Below, piece after piece: positions 7,289-14,029 of a stretch of 14,029 nucleotides of DNA. Below the pieces are notes generated by a model that searched no databases, was not told where the DNA came from, and saw nothing but the letters and a program-made list of their open reading frames with translations. The first letter of the stretch is position 1. Each line of letters starts with the position of its first letter. Source of the DNA: Alphaproteobacteria bacterium (lineage in GTDB: Bacteria; Pseudomonadota; Alphaproteobacteria; RF32; CAG-239); assembly GCA_017477035.1 (NCBI GenBank), contig JAFUXW010000207.1:1-14029 (forward strand). The letters are read 5' to 3'. The translations under genes were made by a program, and so were the position numbers.

Positions 7289-8412
7289 TGAAAAATTTTA
7301 TTTCTGTTTGCAATGCAATTTGGGCATTGATAGTTAAAGAATTTCAGATTATCTGGTCAGATCCTAAAAATCGCGCAATGATTCTTTGTCCGCCTGTGTT
7401 AATGCTTGCCATTTTTGCCTTTGCCGCCACTTTTGAAGTAAACAACATTTCAATGCTTATATACGACAAAGACAACTCGCAAATTTCGCGCGCACTCATT
7501 GATAAATTATCCAATACTCCCTACATTAAACACATTCATATGATTGATAATCCTGCCGAGCTTACCGAAAAACTTGATAATGAAAAAGCTTTTGTTGCTC
7601 TTACTATTGAGCAAAACTTTGCTAAAAAAATATACTTAAATGAATCCCCAGTAGTGCAACTTATATCCGATGGCAGGAAATCGAATACGGCACAAGTGGT
7701 CAGTGCTTATATCACCAATATTCTGGCCTCTTTTCAATATGAAATTGAGGGACAAAGCTTTCCTGAAATTCCGGTAAAGCTGGTCACTCGCAACTGGTTT
7801 AATCCTGAACTGAATTATCAATGGTATATAGTTACATCCTTTATGGGTGTTTTAGTTACGGTAATGATGTTAGCAATAACTGCACTATCTGTTGCACAAG
7901 AAAAAGAATTGGGCACTTTTGACCAAGTATTAATATCACCATTAAAACCGTTTCAGATTTTAATCGGGAAAACTGTGCCGGCAATAACTGTTGCCTACAT
8001 AGACTTGACCTTGATGATAATTGCCGGACACTTTATTTTTGATATTCCGGCTGCGCGAGGATATCTGATGATATATTCCTGTATTTTCGTTTTTTTGCTT
8101 TCCATAGCGGGTATTGGCTTATTTATATCAACTATATGCAAAACTCAGCAGCAAGCCATTTTCGGAGTATTTTTCTTTTTGGCTCCCACATTTTTACTTT
8201 CAGGATTTATCACGCCTATTGAAAATATGCCGATGCTTTTACAAAAATTCAGTTACATAAATCCGCTTACATATTTTTTTCGTTTGGTTCGCGGACTATT
8301 TTTAAAAAACATTGATAATATAACCATCTGGGCAAATATTTGGCCTTTACTCATTATTGCGATATGCACATTGAGTTTTGCTTCGTGGTTTTTCAGCAAA
8401 AAAATAAATTAA
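7285..8412 (+). CDS. ybhR: ABC-2 type permease, YbhR type
   Basis: Second permease of the operon, 375 residues. The start is ATG 7285 or the adjacent ATG 7288 (Met-Met); AAAGG at 7275-7279 is 5 or 8 bases upstream, so 7288 is slightly better spaced. The frame continues upstream to 7192 but that part overlaps the end of the YbhS gene and is not similar to permeases. TM1 is about 31-50, an extracytoplasmic domain about 51-180 contains DGRKSNTAQ and RNWFNPELNY, and five helices follow at about 181-203, 227-248, 258-282, 289-308 and 349-370. The coupling region AQEKELGTFDQVLISPL and the ITPIENMP and INPLTYF stretches match E. coli YbhR. Last gene of the operon; it meets the convergent rlmE across 90 bases in which I see no convincing terminator. 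Confidence 0.95.
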   Translation: MMKNFISVCNAIWALIVKEFQIIWSDPKNRAMILCPPVLMLAIFAFAATFEVNNISMLIYDKDNSQISRALIDKLSNTPYIKHIHMIDNPAELTEKLDNEKAFVALTIEQNFAKKIYLNESPVVQLISDGRKSNTAQVVSAYITNILASFQYEIEGQSFPEIPVKLVTRNWFNPELNYQWYIVTSFMGVLVTVMMLAITALSVAQEKELGTFDQVLISPLKPFQILIGKTVPAITVAYIDLTLMIIAGHFIFDIPAARGYLMIYSCIFVFLLSIAGIGLFISTICKTQQQAIFGVFFFLAPTFLLSGFITPIENMPMLLQKFSYINPLTYFFRLVRGLFLKNIDNITIWANIWPLLIIAICTLSFASWFFSKKIN

Positions 8413-8502
8413 ACCATTAATATACAATTTAGCAAACACAGGTTTACAAAGTCCTTATTTTTTATAAGCAAATGTTTAATAATTTATAATCCATAGCCTA
8501 TT

Positions 8503-9192
8503 CTATCCCTTAAACCCGATTGCAACGACGTATGTTTCAACCGAATCCTGTCTACTGGCATCAGGTTTGTGGTGCACTACTTTGCTAAAATGTTTTTTCA
8601 TATCGTTCAGCAATTCCCCCTCGGTTCCGCCCTGAAAAACTTTAGCAATAAAAATTCCGCCTTCCGCCAAAATTTCTTTTGCAAATTCATAAGCGGCTTC
8701 AACCAAAGCAATCGTGCGCAAATGGTCTATATTTTGCACTCCGGTAGTATTGGCTGCCATATCGCTCATCACAACATCTGCCGGACCATGTAACAGTGCC
8801 TTGATTTTATCAGTAGCGTCTTGACTCGTAAAGTCTTGCTGCAATAAAATTGCACCTTCTATCGGTTCGGTTGGTAACAAATCCATACCGACTATTTCAC
8901 CGCTGCCTTTATTGCGCATAGCGGCGATTTGTGTCCAACCTCCCGGCGCACAGCCTAAATCGACAATTCGTTTGCCCCGTCCCAAAAAATGAAACTTCTC
9001 ATCTAATTGTATAAGCTTAAATGCCGCACGAGAACGATATTTTAATCTTTGCGCTTCTGCCACATACGGATCGTTCAATTGACGTTGTAACCATCTGTTT
9101 GATGAAACGGTATTATATTTGGCATTTTTCACCTTAACCGCCAACATTTTGCGACCACGTACCTGTTTCGCCGATTTCGTTAAATTTGCCAT
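8503..9192 (-). CDS. rlmE: 23S rRNA (uridine 2'-O)-methyltransferase RlmE (FtsJ/RrmJ)
   Basis: Transfers methyl from S-adenosylmethionine to the 2'-OH of U2552 (E. coli numbering) in the A-loop of 23S rRNA, a late step of 50S assembly. Length is 229 residues (E. coli 209) with a slightly long basic N-terminus. The K-D-K-E catalytic set is visible: Lys59 in SRAAFK, Asp144 in SDMAANTTG, Lys184 in IAKVFQGG and Glu219 in SVETYVV. The SAM-binding loop is VDLGCAPGGWTQ (77-88). The ATG at 9192 is preceded by GGTGAG about 5 bases upstream and overlaps the end of the adjacent Ppx/GppA gene by 13 bases, so the two are co-transcribed. Last gene of the minus-strand cluster. Confidence 0.97.
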   Translation of the reverse strand: MANLTKSAKQVRGRKMLAVKVKNAKYNTVSSNRWLQRQLNDPYVAEAQRLKYRSRAAFKLIQLDEKFHFLGRGKRIVDLGCAPGGWTQIAAMRNKGSGEIVGMDLLPTEPIEGAILLQQDFTSQDATDKIKALLHGPADVVMSDMAANTTGVQNIDHLRTIALVEAAYEFAKEILAEGGIFIAKVFQGGTEGELLNDMKKHFSKVVHHKPDASRQDSVETYVVAIGFKG

Positions 9193-10121
9193 TTTCTCAC
9201 CAAATCATTAATCATTGCCTCTTGCGCACCTTTAAGCGAGGCTTTCAAAACTTTTATTTGCAGTTCATCGTATATGGTTTTGAAAATCACACATGCTGCC
9301 TGAAAAATCGCCGCTCTGTTTTCACCTATATACGGATTTTCAGCCATTTGCGTAAAATCCATTCTTTGAATTTTTGCAATTTGTTTATCAAGCTGCTCAA
9401 TAGTTTCGGACACTCCGTCAACATTGTAGCGATCATATTCTCCCAATTCATGTGACATGCTTACCAAACGTAAAGGTGTGCTTGATGTCGCCAAAAACTC
9501 GCACTTTTCACGATATTTTTCCAAATTTGATTTTTGCAAAAAATCTCTTGTATATTTTTTTACTTCATCAGCCAATTTTGAAGCTTTTTCTTCATCATAC
9601 TCCAACAAATCGAATGCTTCCGTGGCATTACGTGCTCCCCACGGCACCGATACCGTATAAATTATTTCAGGCTTGTCTTTATTGGTGGCGAGTGTTATTT
9701 CGGTGGAACCGCCCCCCAAATCATAAACTACCACATATTCCGCACCGGCATCGGCATTGATTCTGGCTCCTTTTACGTTCAGTAAAGCTTCTTCTCCGGC
9801 ATCTACTATATCAAGACGAATTCCGCAAAGTTCTTCCACCGCCTTAACAAATTCTTCCCCGTTTTTTGCCATTCGGCATGACGCCGTTGCAATAGCCTTA
9901 TATTCTATTACGCCGTATTCTTTCATTATATCGGCATACTCGGCCAAACACTTTAATCCGCGTTCGATTGCCACATCCGTAAATTTTCCGCTTGCATGCA
10001 ATCCTTCTCCGAGTTTCGTGGTTGTCGTTTTTCTGAAAATGACATTTCCTTTTTGATTTGTAATCATCAAACGGCAGGAATTAGTGCCTAAATCAATGGC
10101 TGCCAGATTTCCGTTCGTCAT
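9180..10121 (-). CDS. Ppx/GppA family protein, diverged second copy (copy B)
   Basis: Actin-like ATPase-fold protein of the exopolyphosphatase/pppGpp phosphohydrolase family, 313 residues, about the length of the short two-domain form. The start at 10121 is chosen because AAAGG lies 8 bases upstream; an in-frame ATG at 10160 would overlap the neighbour further. The N-terminal half is well conserved: AAIDLGTNSCRL (7-18), GEEA with the candidate catalytic Glu (110-111), and DLGGGSTE (134-141). The C-terminal half has drifted. The GTSGT loop of the family reads ATSSTPL (211-217), and the ADRGIREGIL segment of the sister copy is replaced by KASLKGAQEAMI. It may therefore have lost or changed activity, or work as partner of copy A. 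It overlaps copy A by 29 bases and rlmE by 13. Substrate (polyphosphate or pppGpp) is not decidable from sequence. Confidence 0.9.
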   Translation of the reverse strand: MTNGNLAAIDLGTNSCRLMITNQKGNVIFRKTTTTKLGEGLHASGKFTDVAIERGLKCLAEYADIMKEYGVIEYKAIATASCRMAKNGEEFVKAVEELCGIRLDIVDAGEEALLNVKGARINADAGAEYVVVYDLGGGSTEITLATNKDKPEIIYTVSVPWGARNATEAFDLLEYDEEKASKLADEVKKYTRDFLQKSNLEKYREKCEFLATSSTPLRLVSMSHELGEYDRYNVDGVSETIEQLDKQIAKIQRMDFTQMAENPYIGENRAAIFQAACVIFKTIYDELQIKVLKASLKGAQEAMINDLVRKWQI

Positions 10122-11211
10122 ATTTTTTTCCTTTCCTGAATGGGCGACGATATTTTCCATCCTTATGAAAATAGTTATTTTTTTGATGATGCATCATGTC
10201 AAGCAAAATACCTTCACGAATACCTCTATCCGCAATAGTTATTTCTGAAACAGGCCAGAATGTAATTAAAGCCTCTATAATTGTGCATCCGGCTATCGTT
10301 AAATCTGCTTTTTGCTTACCTATGCAAGAATGTCGGCATCTTCCTTCATACCCCATCTTTTTTATTTTTGACAGAACCTTGTTGACTTCATCACCCGACA
10401 TTGCTAAGCCATCAACCGCAGCTCTATTATAACGAGGTAAGTTCAAATGCACTGCACCTAAAACTGTCACTGTTCCCGAAGTTCCTATTATTTGAATCTC
10501 CTGATTACGAATTGCTTCGCTTATATTATACTTATTTTCAAATTCTTGTAAAATTTTCTGAGTACGCTCCACAATGGTATTATATGCCAAATTTGTCATA
10601 TCTTTAGCAGGAAAAGCCTCCGACACGGTTACTACACCATACGGAAGCGATACAAAACCTTCTATAAAAGTTTTTCCGCTATCAGTGATTCTTGCCAAAG
10701 AAATTTCTGTTGAGCCTCCTCCTATATCAAATACTAATGCTCTTTTTATCATACGATTTAAAAGCGGCATACATCCGACCACCGCCAGACGAGCTTCTTC
10801 TTTAGAAGAAATAACTTCCATATTAAGCCCTGTGTCTCGAGCTACAATCTGCTCAAATTCTTTGCAATTCAATGCCCTTCGGCAAGCAGCAGTCGCCACA
10901 AAGCGCATTCTTATCATTGGGGAATATTCATCTATTATACCACGACACACCTTAAGAGCAGCAACCGTTCGACGAATTGCCGTCTTGGAAAGCATATTGC
11001 CATTAATAATCCCTTCACCTAATCGGGTTACTCTGGAAAACGTTTCAACTACATGAAAAGAACTTGGAGTAGGCTCTGCAATCACCAAACGACAGGAGTT
11101 TGTTCCCAAATCAATTGCAGCAAAATATCCGTTATTTTTATTTTGTTCGCTTCTGATTTTAGGATTACCCTGCCCTTTCGGCAATTTTTTTGATCCTCTT
11201 TTTACCTCCAA
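10093..11211 (-). CDS. ppx: Ppx/GppA family phosphatase, canonical copy (copy A), with TTG start
   Basis: Exopolyphosphatase / guanosine pentaphosphate phosphohydrolase family; likely hydrolyses terminal phosphates of polyphosphate or pppGpp in the cytoplasm. All family motifs are intact: AAIDLGTNSCRL (31-42), SKEEA with the candidate catalytic Glu (136-140), FDIGGGSTEIS (161-171), IIGTSGTVT (241-249) and IADRGIREGIL (326-336). The last 30 residues are a Lys/Arg-rich tail. No ATG exists before the first conserved motif. The start is a TTG, either at 11211 (GGAG 11 bases upstream, inside the ccrM stop region) or at 11184 (GAGGA 9 bases upstream, better spaced, giving 363 residues). The gene begins 3 bases after the ccrM stop if 11211 is used. 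In many alphaproteobacteria a single Ppx/GppA gene precedes rlmE; here there are two. Confidence 0.93.
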   Translation of the reverse strand: MEVKRGSKKLPKGQGNPKIRSEQNKNNGYFAAIDLGTNSCRLVIAEPTPSSFHVVETFSRVTRLGEGIINGNMLSKTAIRRTVAALKVCRGIIDEYSPMIRMRFVATAACRRALNCKEFEQIVARDTGLNMEVISSKEEARLAVVGCMPLLNRMIKRALVFDIGGGSTEISLARITDSGKTFIEGFVSLPYGVVTVSEAFPAKDMTNLAYNTIVERTQKILQEFENKYNISEAIRNQEIQIIGTSGTVTVLGAVHLNLPRYNRAAVDGLAMSGDEVNKVLSKIKKMGYEGRCRHSCIGKQKADLTIAGCTIIEALITFWPVSEITIADRGIREGILLDMMHHQKNNYFHKDGKYRRPFRKGKKYDERKSGSH

Positions 11212-11214
11212 TTT

Positions 11215-12315
11215 CTACAAATCTCCGTATATTTTCTCTCTGATTTGCTGACGAAGATTGTCAATACAAACCATATTTCCACTGCTTTTATCTTTGAAAT
11301 ACCAATATTCCCAACCATTACATGCAGCGGCATTTTGTGCGGCCGCTCCAACTTGATGTATAGAGCCTTCACTACTGCATCCTTTTATCGAACCATCAGA
11401 TCGTATCACTGCGAAATGTTTTCCTTTTAAATCACTTAATATATCTCCCGGCTGTAACAGCCCATATTCCAAGACACTGCCGAAAGGAACACGCGGCATT
11501 TTTTTCTTCACCATATATTCCGAAGCTTCTGCAGACATCGGCTCAATTTGTTCTATTCTTTTACGCGCTCCTTCAACATAACCTGCGTCTCGCTCAATAC
11601 CTATAAAGTGACGCCCCATTTTTTTAGCCACAGCTCCGGTTGTTCCGGTACCGAAAAACGGATCCAAAACCAAATCTCCCACTTTCGTTGACGCCAACAA
11701 TACTCTGTATAACAAAGCTTCAGGCTTTTGAGTAGGATGCAGTTTTTCACCGCTTTCATTTTTTAAACGCTCTTTACCTGTGCAAATCGGAATCTCCCAT
11801 ATACTGCGCATTTGAGTATCATCATTCAAGGCTTTCATTGCTTCATAGTTAAATGTATATTTTGCCTTGGGATTTTTCACCGCCCAAATCATTGTTTCGT
11901 GGGCATTAGTAAAACGTGTACCTTTAAAATTAGGCATTGGATTCGTTTTATTCCAAACCACATCGTTCAAAATCCAGAATCCGAGATTTTGCAAAATATA
12001 TCCTACTCTGAAAATATTATGATAAGAACCTATTACCCATATACTGCCATCTTCTTTTAAAATACGTTTTGCGGCAGATAACCATTTTTGAGTATATTCA
12101 TCGTAAGCGGATAAACTTTCAAAACTATCCCACTCTTCATTAACTCCGTTCACCACTGAATTATCCGGTCTGAGCAACATTTCACCCAGCTGCATATTAT
12201 ATGGCGGATCTGCAAAAATTACGTCCACCGAATTTTCCGGCAGACTATTCATCATTTCTATACTGTCAGCATTAACAACAGTATCCCTAACCTCTTTTAA
12301 ATCCATTCTTTCCAT
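11215..12315 (-). CDS. ccrM: CcrM-type DNA adenine-N6 methyltransferase (GANTC)
   Basis: Methylates the adenine of GANTC; in Caulobacter and relatives it is cell-cycle regulated and affects transcription of many genes. Length is 366 residues (Caulobacter 358). Beta-class motif order is visible: DPPYN (36-40, catalytic motif IV) near the N-terminus and DPFFGTGTTG (218-227, SAM binding) later. In between are IGSYHNIFR, NPMPNFKGTRF and AHETMIWA, all close to Caulobacter CcrM. The C-terminal domain needed by CcrM proteins for DNA recognition is complete: PRVPFGSVLEYGLLQPGD, RSDGSI, GSIHQVGAAAQ and ACNGWEYW. This domain separates CcrM from ordinary HinfI-like restriction methylases, and no restriction endonuclease gene is adjacent. 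The start is ATG 12315 or ATG 12306; the second has GGAAAG just upstream. The 103 bases before the gene contain no GANTC site. Confidence 0.96.
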   Translation of the reverse strand: MERMDLKEVRDTVVNADSIEMMNSLPENSVDVIFADPPYNMQLGEMLLRPDNSVVNGVNEEWDSFESLSAYDEYTQKWLSAAKRILKEDGSIWVIGSYHNIFRVGYILQNLGFWILNDVVWNKTNPMPNFKGTRFTNAHETMIWAVKNPKAKYTFNYEAMKALNDDTQMRSIWEIPICTGKERLKNESGEKLHPTQKPEALLYRVLLASTKVGDLVLDPFFGTGTTGAVAKKMGRHFIGIERDAGYVEGARKRIEQIEPMSAEASEYMVKKKMPRVPFGSVLEYGLLQPGDILSDLKGKHFAVIRSDGSIKGCSSEGSIHQVGAAAQNAAACNGWEYWYFKDKSSGNMVCIDNLRQQIREKIYGDL

Positions 12316-12418
12316 CCAATTGTTTCTATCAAGATAAAGTCATAAAGTTATAATTTTATTAATAATTAAATAAAAATATGCCCTAACACCATACCTGCAA
12401 TAATCGAAATCCACGAAA

Positions 12419-12952
12419 TTACGGATACTGTTTAAACATTTTATTAAGCTCTTTTTCGTGAGATGACACCAATAACAACTCATTTGCAGACATTCCTTGT
12501 GCTCTTATCCGCTTTTTTTGTAATTTAATCATTTGCAGCGCCAAATCGTCCTTACGACTACTCAGATGCTTTATTATACTTTCTGCTTCACGTCGAACTT
12601 TTAATTCTTCCATCAGTTTTAATAAGCGGGAGTAAACATAAAAGAATCTTTCTGCATCCCAATGGCGATATACAAACCACCAACGCATTTTCCAACTCAA
12701 AGTTTCTGATACTTTCATTCGTGATAAATCAATATCTTTAAGCAAACCAAGTTCATTAAATTCCGGCCATCTTTTCATAAATTCATTCAATTCATCAGCC
12801 GAAATTTGTTCTCTGTAATTACTACGCTTTTCGCTCATAATACCGTCGGCGCGATGCCAACTGGTTTCCACCACCTGACACTTGACAACCGTAATTATGG
12901 CTAACACACCTAATATGAGCGGCAGATGTTGCTTAAAATTATGTTTTACCAT
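12419..12952 (-). CDS. Unknown membrane-anchored protein, 177 residues
   Basis: No family recognised. One hydrophobic segment (about 9-25, starting LPLILGVLAI) follows a short basic N-terminus, so it is a signal anchor or signal peptide; the Cys26 context VVKC is not a good lipobox. The rest should face the periplasm. A Trp/Tyr/Arg-rich stretch, WKMRWWFVYRHW followed by FFYVYSRL (about 87-110), is unusual and is followed by a charged, probably helical segment to the C-terminus (about 111-175). The start overlaps the stop of the HAD-like gene by 7 bases and has GGAGG 8 bases upstream, so the two are translated from one message. The 103 bases between its stop and ccrM hold only AT-rich sequence, with weak -10-like boxes and no hairpin I can support. 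Confidence 0.8.
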   Translation of the reverse strand: MVKHNFKQHLPLILGVLAIITVVKCQVVETSWHRADGIMSEKRSNYREQISADELNEFMKRWPEFNELGLLKDIDLSRMKVSETLSWKMRWWFVYRHWDAERFFYVYSRLLKLMEELKVRREAESIIKHLSSRKDDLALQMIKLQKKRIRAQGMSANELLLVSSHEKELNKMFKQYP

Positions 12953-13776
12953 CGTAATGCCTCCGCATAATAATCAATATTTAGGCCATAACTTCCCGAA
13001 AGCTCTTCCAACTGTTGCTCAACATTATACCCCATTTGGTGCACTCCGTTCGTAAGTAACAAACTTTTCACTCCGAAATTATTGGCCATTCTCATATCAG
13101 TGGACATACAATCTCCGATAACCAAGCATCGTTCTTTAGAAAACGCCGGTATTCCTTCAACAAGATAAGACGCTATCCGCACATCGGGTTTACCGAACGG
13201 TATAACCTGTTTACCCCCCATTATAGCATATCGTTCTGCAATTGCCCCCATACCGGATACCACTCCTTTTGAACCGACCAAAGACGTATTATTACCAACA
13301 CATAACATCGGCAAATTAAGATGCAACGCTTGTTCCAAAATCGGCATAACCGATGTTTCATCAACACCTTCATAATCCGTTTGAGCCAATATAAAATCAG
13401 CCATAACTATGCTGTCTGCTTTTTCATAATTCAAACCATTGACAATAGTTGTATTGAAACCTGATAAATTATAATATGAATGCCCCAAATCGTGGGTATT
13501 TTTTAAGTAAAAATGAGCTAACTCTCCGGCAGTAATCATTGCATAAAAAATATTCATCGGAACATCATTGCGTTTCAAAAGATAATATAAATCTCTAACT
13601 CTCAAAGAAGAATTTGAAGCCAAAGCAATTTTTTTACCGCTTTGATAAAATTTTATTAAAGTCTGTAAACTTTCGGCATCGACCTTATTTCCATACATAA
13701 AAACCCCGTTGACTCCGCATATAACGCTGTCAAACTCATCTTTTACTCTTGATATGTATTTCAGTTTCTGACTCAT
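12946..13776 (-). CDS. HAD-superfamily class IIA protein (TIGR01459-like) lacking the nucleophilic Asp
   Basis: Phosphatase-fold protein of 276 residues resembling the alphaproteobacterial class IIA HAD family. Motif I normally reads like CDVWGVL, its first Asp being the nucleophile; here it is CGVNGVF (20-26), with Gly21 and Asn23. The later motifs are kept: motif II ALASNSS (Ser54), the GKP lysine K196, and motif IV GDCMSTD with D222 and D227. The C2-type cap is suggested by LCVGNNTSLVG and GAIAERYAIMGGK between motifs II and III. It is therefore either a pseudoenzyme or uses a different mechanism. The start at 13776 is forced, since an in-frame stop lies 9 bases upstream and no other start codon precedes motif I. 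Its ribosome site is poor: GGGGAG is 15 bases away. First gene of the ccrM-containing cluster. Confidence 0.88.
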   Translation of the reverse strand: MSQKLKYISRVKDEFDSVICGVNGVFMYGNKVDAESLQTLIKFYQSGKKIALASNSSLRVRDLYYLLKRNDVPMNIFYAMITAGELAHFYLKNTHDLGHSYYNLSGFNTTIVNGLNYEKADSIVMADFILAQTDYEGVDETSVMPILEQALHLNLPMLCVGNNTSLVGSKGVVSGMGAIAERYAIMGGKQVIPFGKPDVRIASYLVEGIPAFSKERCLVIGDCMSTDMRMANNFGVKSLLLTNGVHQMGYNVEQQLEELSGSYGLNIDYYAEALRW

Positions 13777-13816
13777 ATTGAATTAACCGGACTCCCCTAA
13801 TCATTGAATCATTCTA
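13770..13816 (-). promoter_or_regulatory. GANTC triplet with -10-like box at the head of the ccrM-containing operon
   Basis: Three CcrM recognition sites lie at 13770-13774, 13790-13794 and 13806-13810, around the start codon and just upstream of the first gene. A fourth is at 13711-13715 inside that gene. On the minus strand TAGAAT (13816-13811, 5/6 match to the -10 box) abuts the 13806 site, so transcription would begin on or next to a methylatable GANTC; the -35 region is weak. The middle site overlaps the GGGGAG stretch. The sites are seen directly; the regulatory role is inferred from the known methylation control of ccrM in Caulobacter. Confidence 0.4.
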
Positions 13817-13889
13817 TCGTCAATTGGTAAATAATTGGATAAAATTTAAAAAATATCGCAACAAAAAAAGCGATGACTTTATATAACAA

Positions 13890-13920
13890 AAAAAGCGGGG
13901 ATAAATCCACCCCGCTTTTT
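13890..13920. terminator. Bidirectional intrinsic terminator
   Basis: A perfect 11-base-pair stem, AAAAAGCGGGG (13890-13900) against CCCCGCTTTTT (13910-13920), closes a 9-base loop. It has a GC-rich core of 6 pairs and a T tract on either strand: five T on plus, seven T on minus (A tract 13888-13894). It can end transcripts from both directions. On the minus strand it separates whatever lies beyond the right edge from the HAD-ccrM-rlmE cluster, so that cluster needs its own promoter between 13777 and 13889. The 109 bases to the right (13921-14029) hold no gene I can support. Confidence 0.88.
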
Positions 13921-14029
13921 ATTGTGTATATAAATCATCTAATAAATACTATGTTCTTTTATTTGTAAATTTTTTCTCCTTTCTTATTTATCTGACTATT
14001 AAAGACAGTTTATTCCACCACTTGTCGAA

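Noticed and set aside
8454..8468. Hairpin CTTAT-TTTTT-ATAAG between the convergent ybhR and rlmE genes.
   Set aside because: Five mostly A-T pairs with a T loop and no following T tract; too weak for a terminator.
10574..11056. Open plus-strand frame of 160 codons opposite the canonical Ppx/GppA gene.
   Set aside because: Shadow of a well supported gene; its translation resembles no protein and the start lacks a ribosome site.
11215..12315. Methyltransferase considered as part of a restriction-modification system.
   Set aside because: The complete CcrM C-terminal domain is present and no endonuclease gene adjoins it; neighbours are housekeeping genes.
12316..12418. TTAA repeats upstream of ccrM considered as a CtrA site (TTAA-N7-TTAA), as in Caulobacter ccrM control.
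   Set aside because: The TTAA elements are 3 bases apart, not 7, and such tetramers are common in this AT-rich gap.
13965..13985. AAAGGAG on the minus strand near 13981-13975, looking like a ribosome site.
   Set aside because: No ATG, GTG or TTG lies at a proper distance downstream, and the following sequence is full of stops before the terminator.
13988..14029. Minus-strand frame open to the right edge, 13 codons ending in TAA at 13988, about 70 bases before the terminator: possible tail of a gene beyond the window.
   Set aside because: Thirteen codons (including two adjacent Trp) cannot be told from chance, and two other minus frames also reach the edge with even shorter tails. Only sequence to the right can decide.

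Overview
The window is AT-rich (roughly 35-40 % GC by eye) and reads as a chromosomal segment of a low-GC alphaproteobacterium. Three things point there: a full-length CcrM-type GANTC adenine methyltransferase with its C-terminal domain, a Ppx/GppA-rlmE gene pair in the order common in alphaproteobacteria, and an alphaproteobacterial-type class IIA HAD protein. No rRNA, tRNA, CRISPR array, transposase, integrase or phage gene is visible, so this looks like core chromosome rather than a mobile island.

Left part (1-3553, all minus strand) is cell-envelope work. It holds the 5' part of an RlpA-like lipoprotein (cut by the left edge), a periplasmic MltB-family lytic transglycosylase with a C-terminal peptidoglycan-binding domain, and a 554-residue lipoprotein of unrecognised family. 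That lipoprotein carries an HExxH motif followed 27 residues later by an ExxAN motif, as in gluzincin metallopeptidases.

Middle part (3688-8412, plus strand) is a compact four-gene operon homologous to ybhG-ybhF-ybhS-ybhR of Escherichia coli: a membrane-fusion protein, a double-ATPase ABC protein and two ABC-2 permeases. The genes overlap by 1, 1 and 4 bases, so translation is probably coupled. No TolC-like outer membrane channel is in the window.

Right part (8503-13776, minus strand, convergent with the ABC operon) reads in transcription order as HAD-like protein, unknown membrane-anchored protein, ccrM, Ppx/GppA copy A, Ppx/GppA copy B, rlmE. Apart from a 103-base gap in front of ccrM, these genes overlap or nearly touch, so they may form one operon. 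At its head three GANTC sites lie within 41 bases (13770-13810), next to a -10-like element, which suggests that CcrM methylation could feed back on its own operon. Upstream sits a strong bidirectional hairpin terminator (13890-13920).

The points most worth a second look are the putative metallopeptidase lipoprotein, the HAD protein without its nucleophilic aspartate, the GANTC cluster, and the diverged second Ppx/GppA copy. The YbhF homologue has both its degenerate motifs in one composite ATP site, and the fusion protein has two cysteines at its hairpin tip. No clearly new multi-gene system can be proven from this sequence alone. Several gene starts were moved to the Met preceded by a Shine-Dalgarno sequence, as stated per entry.
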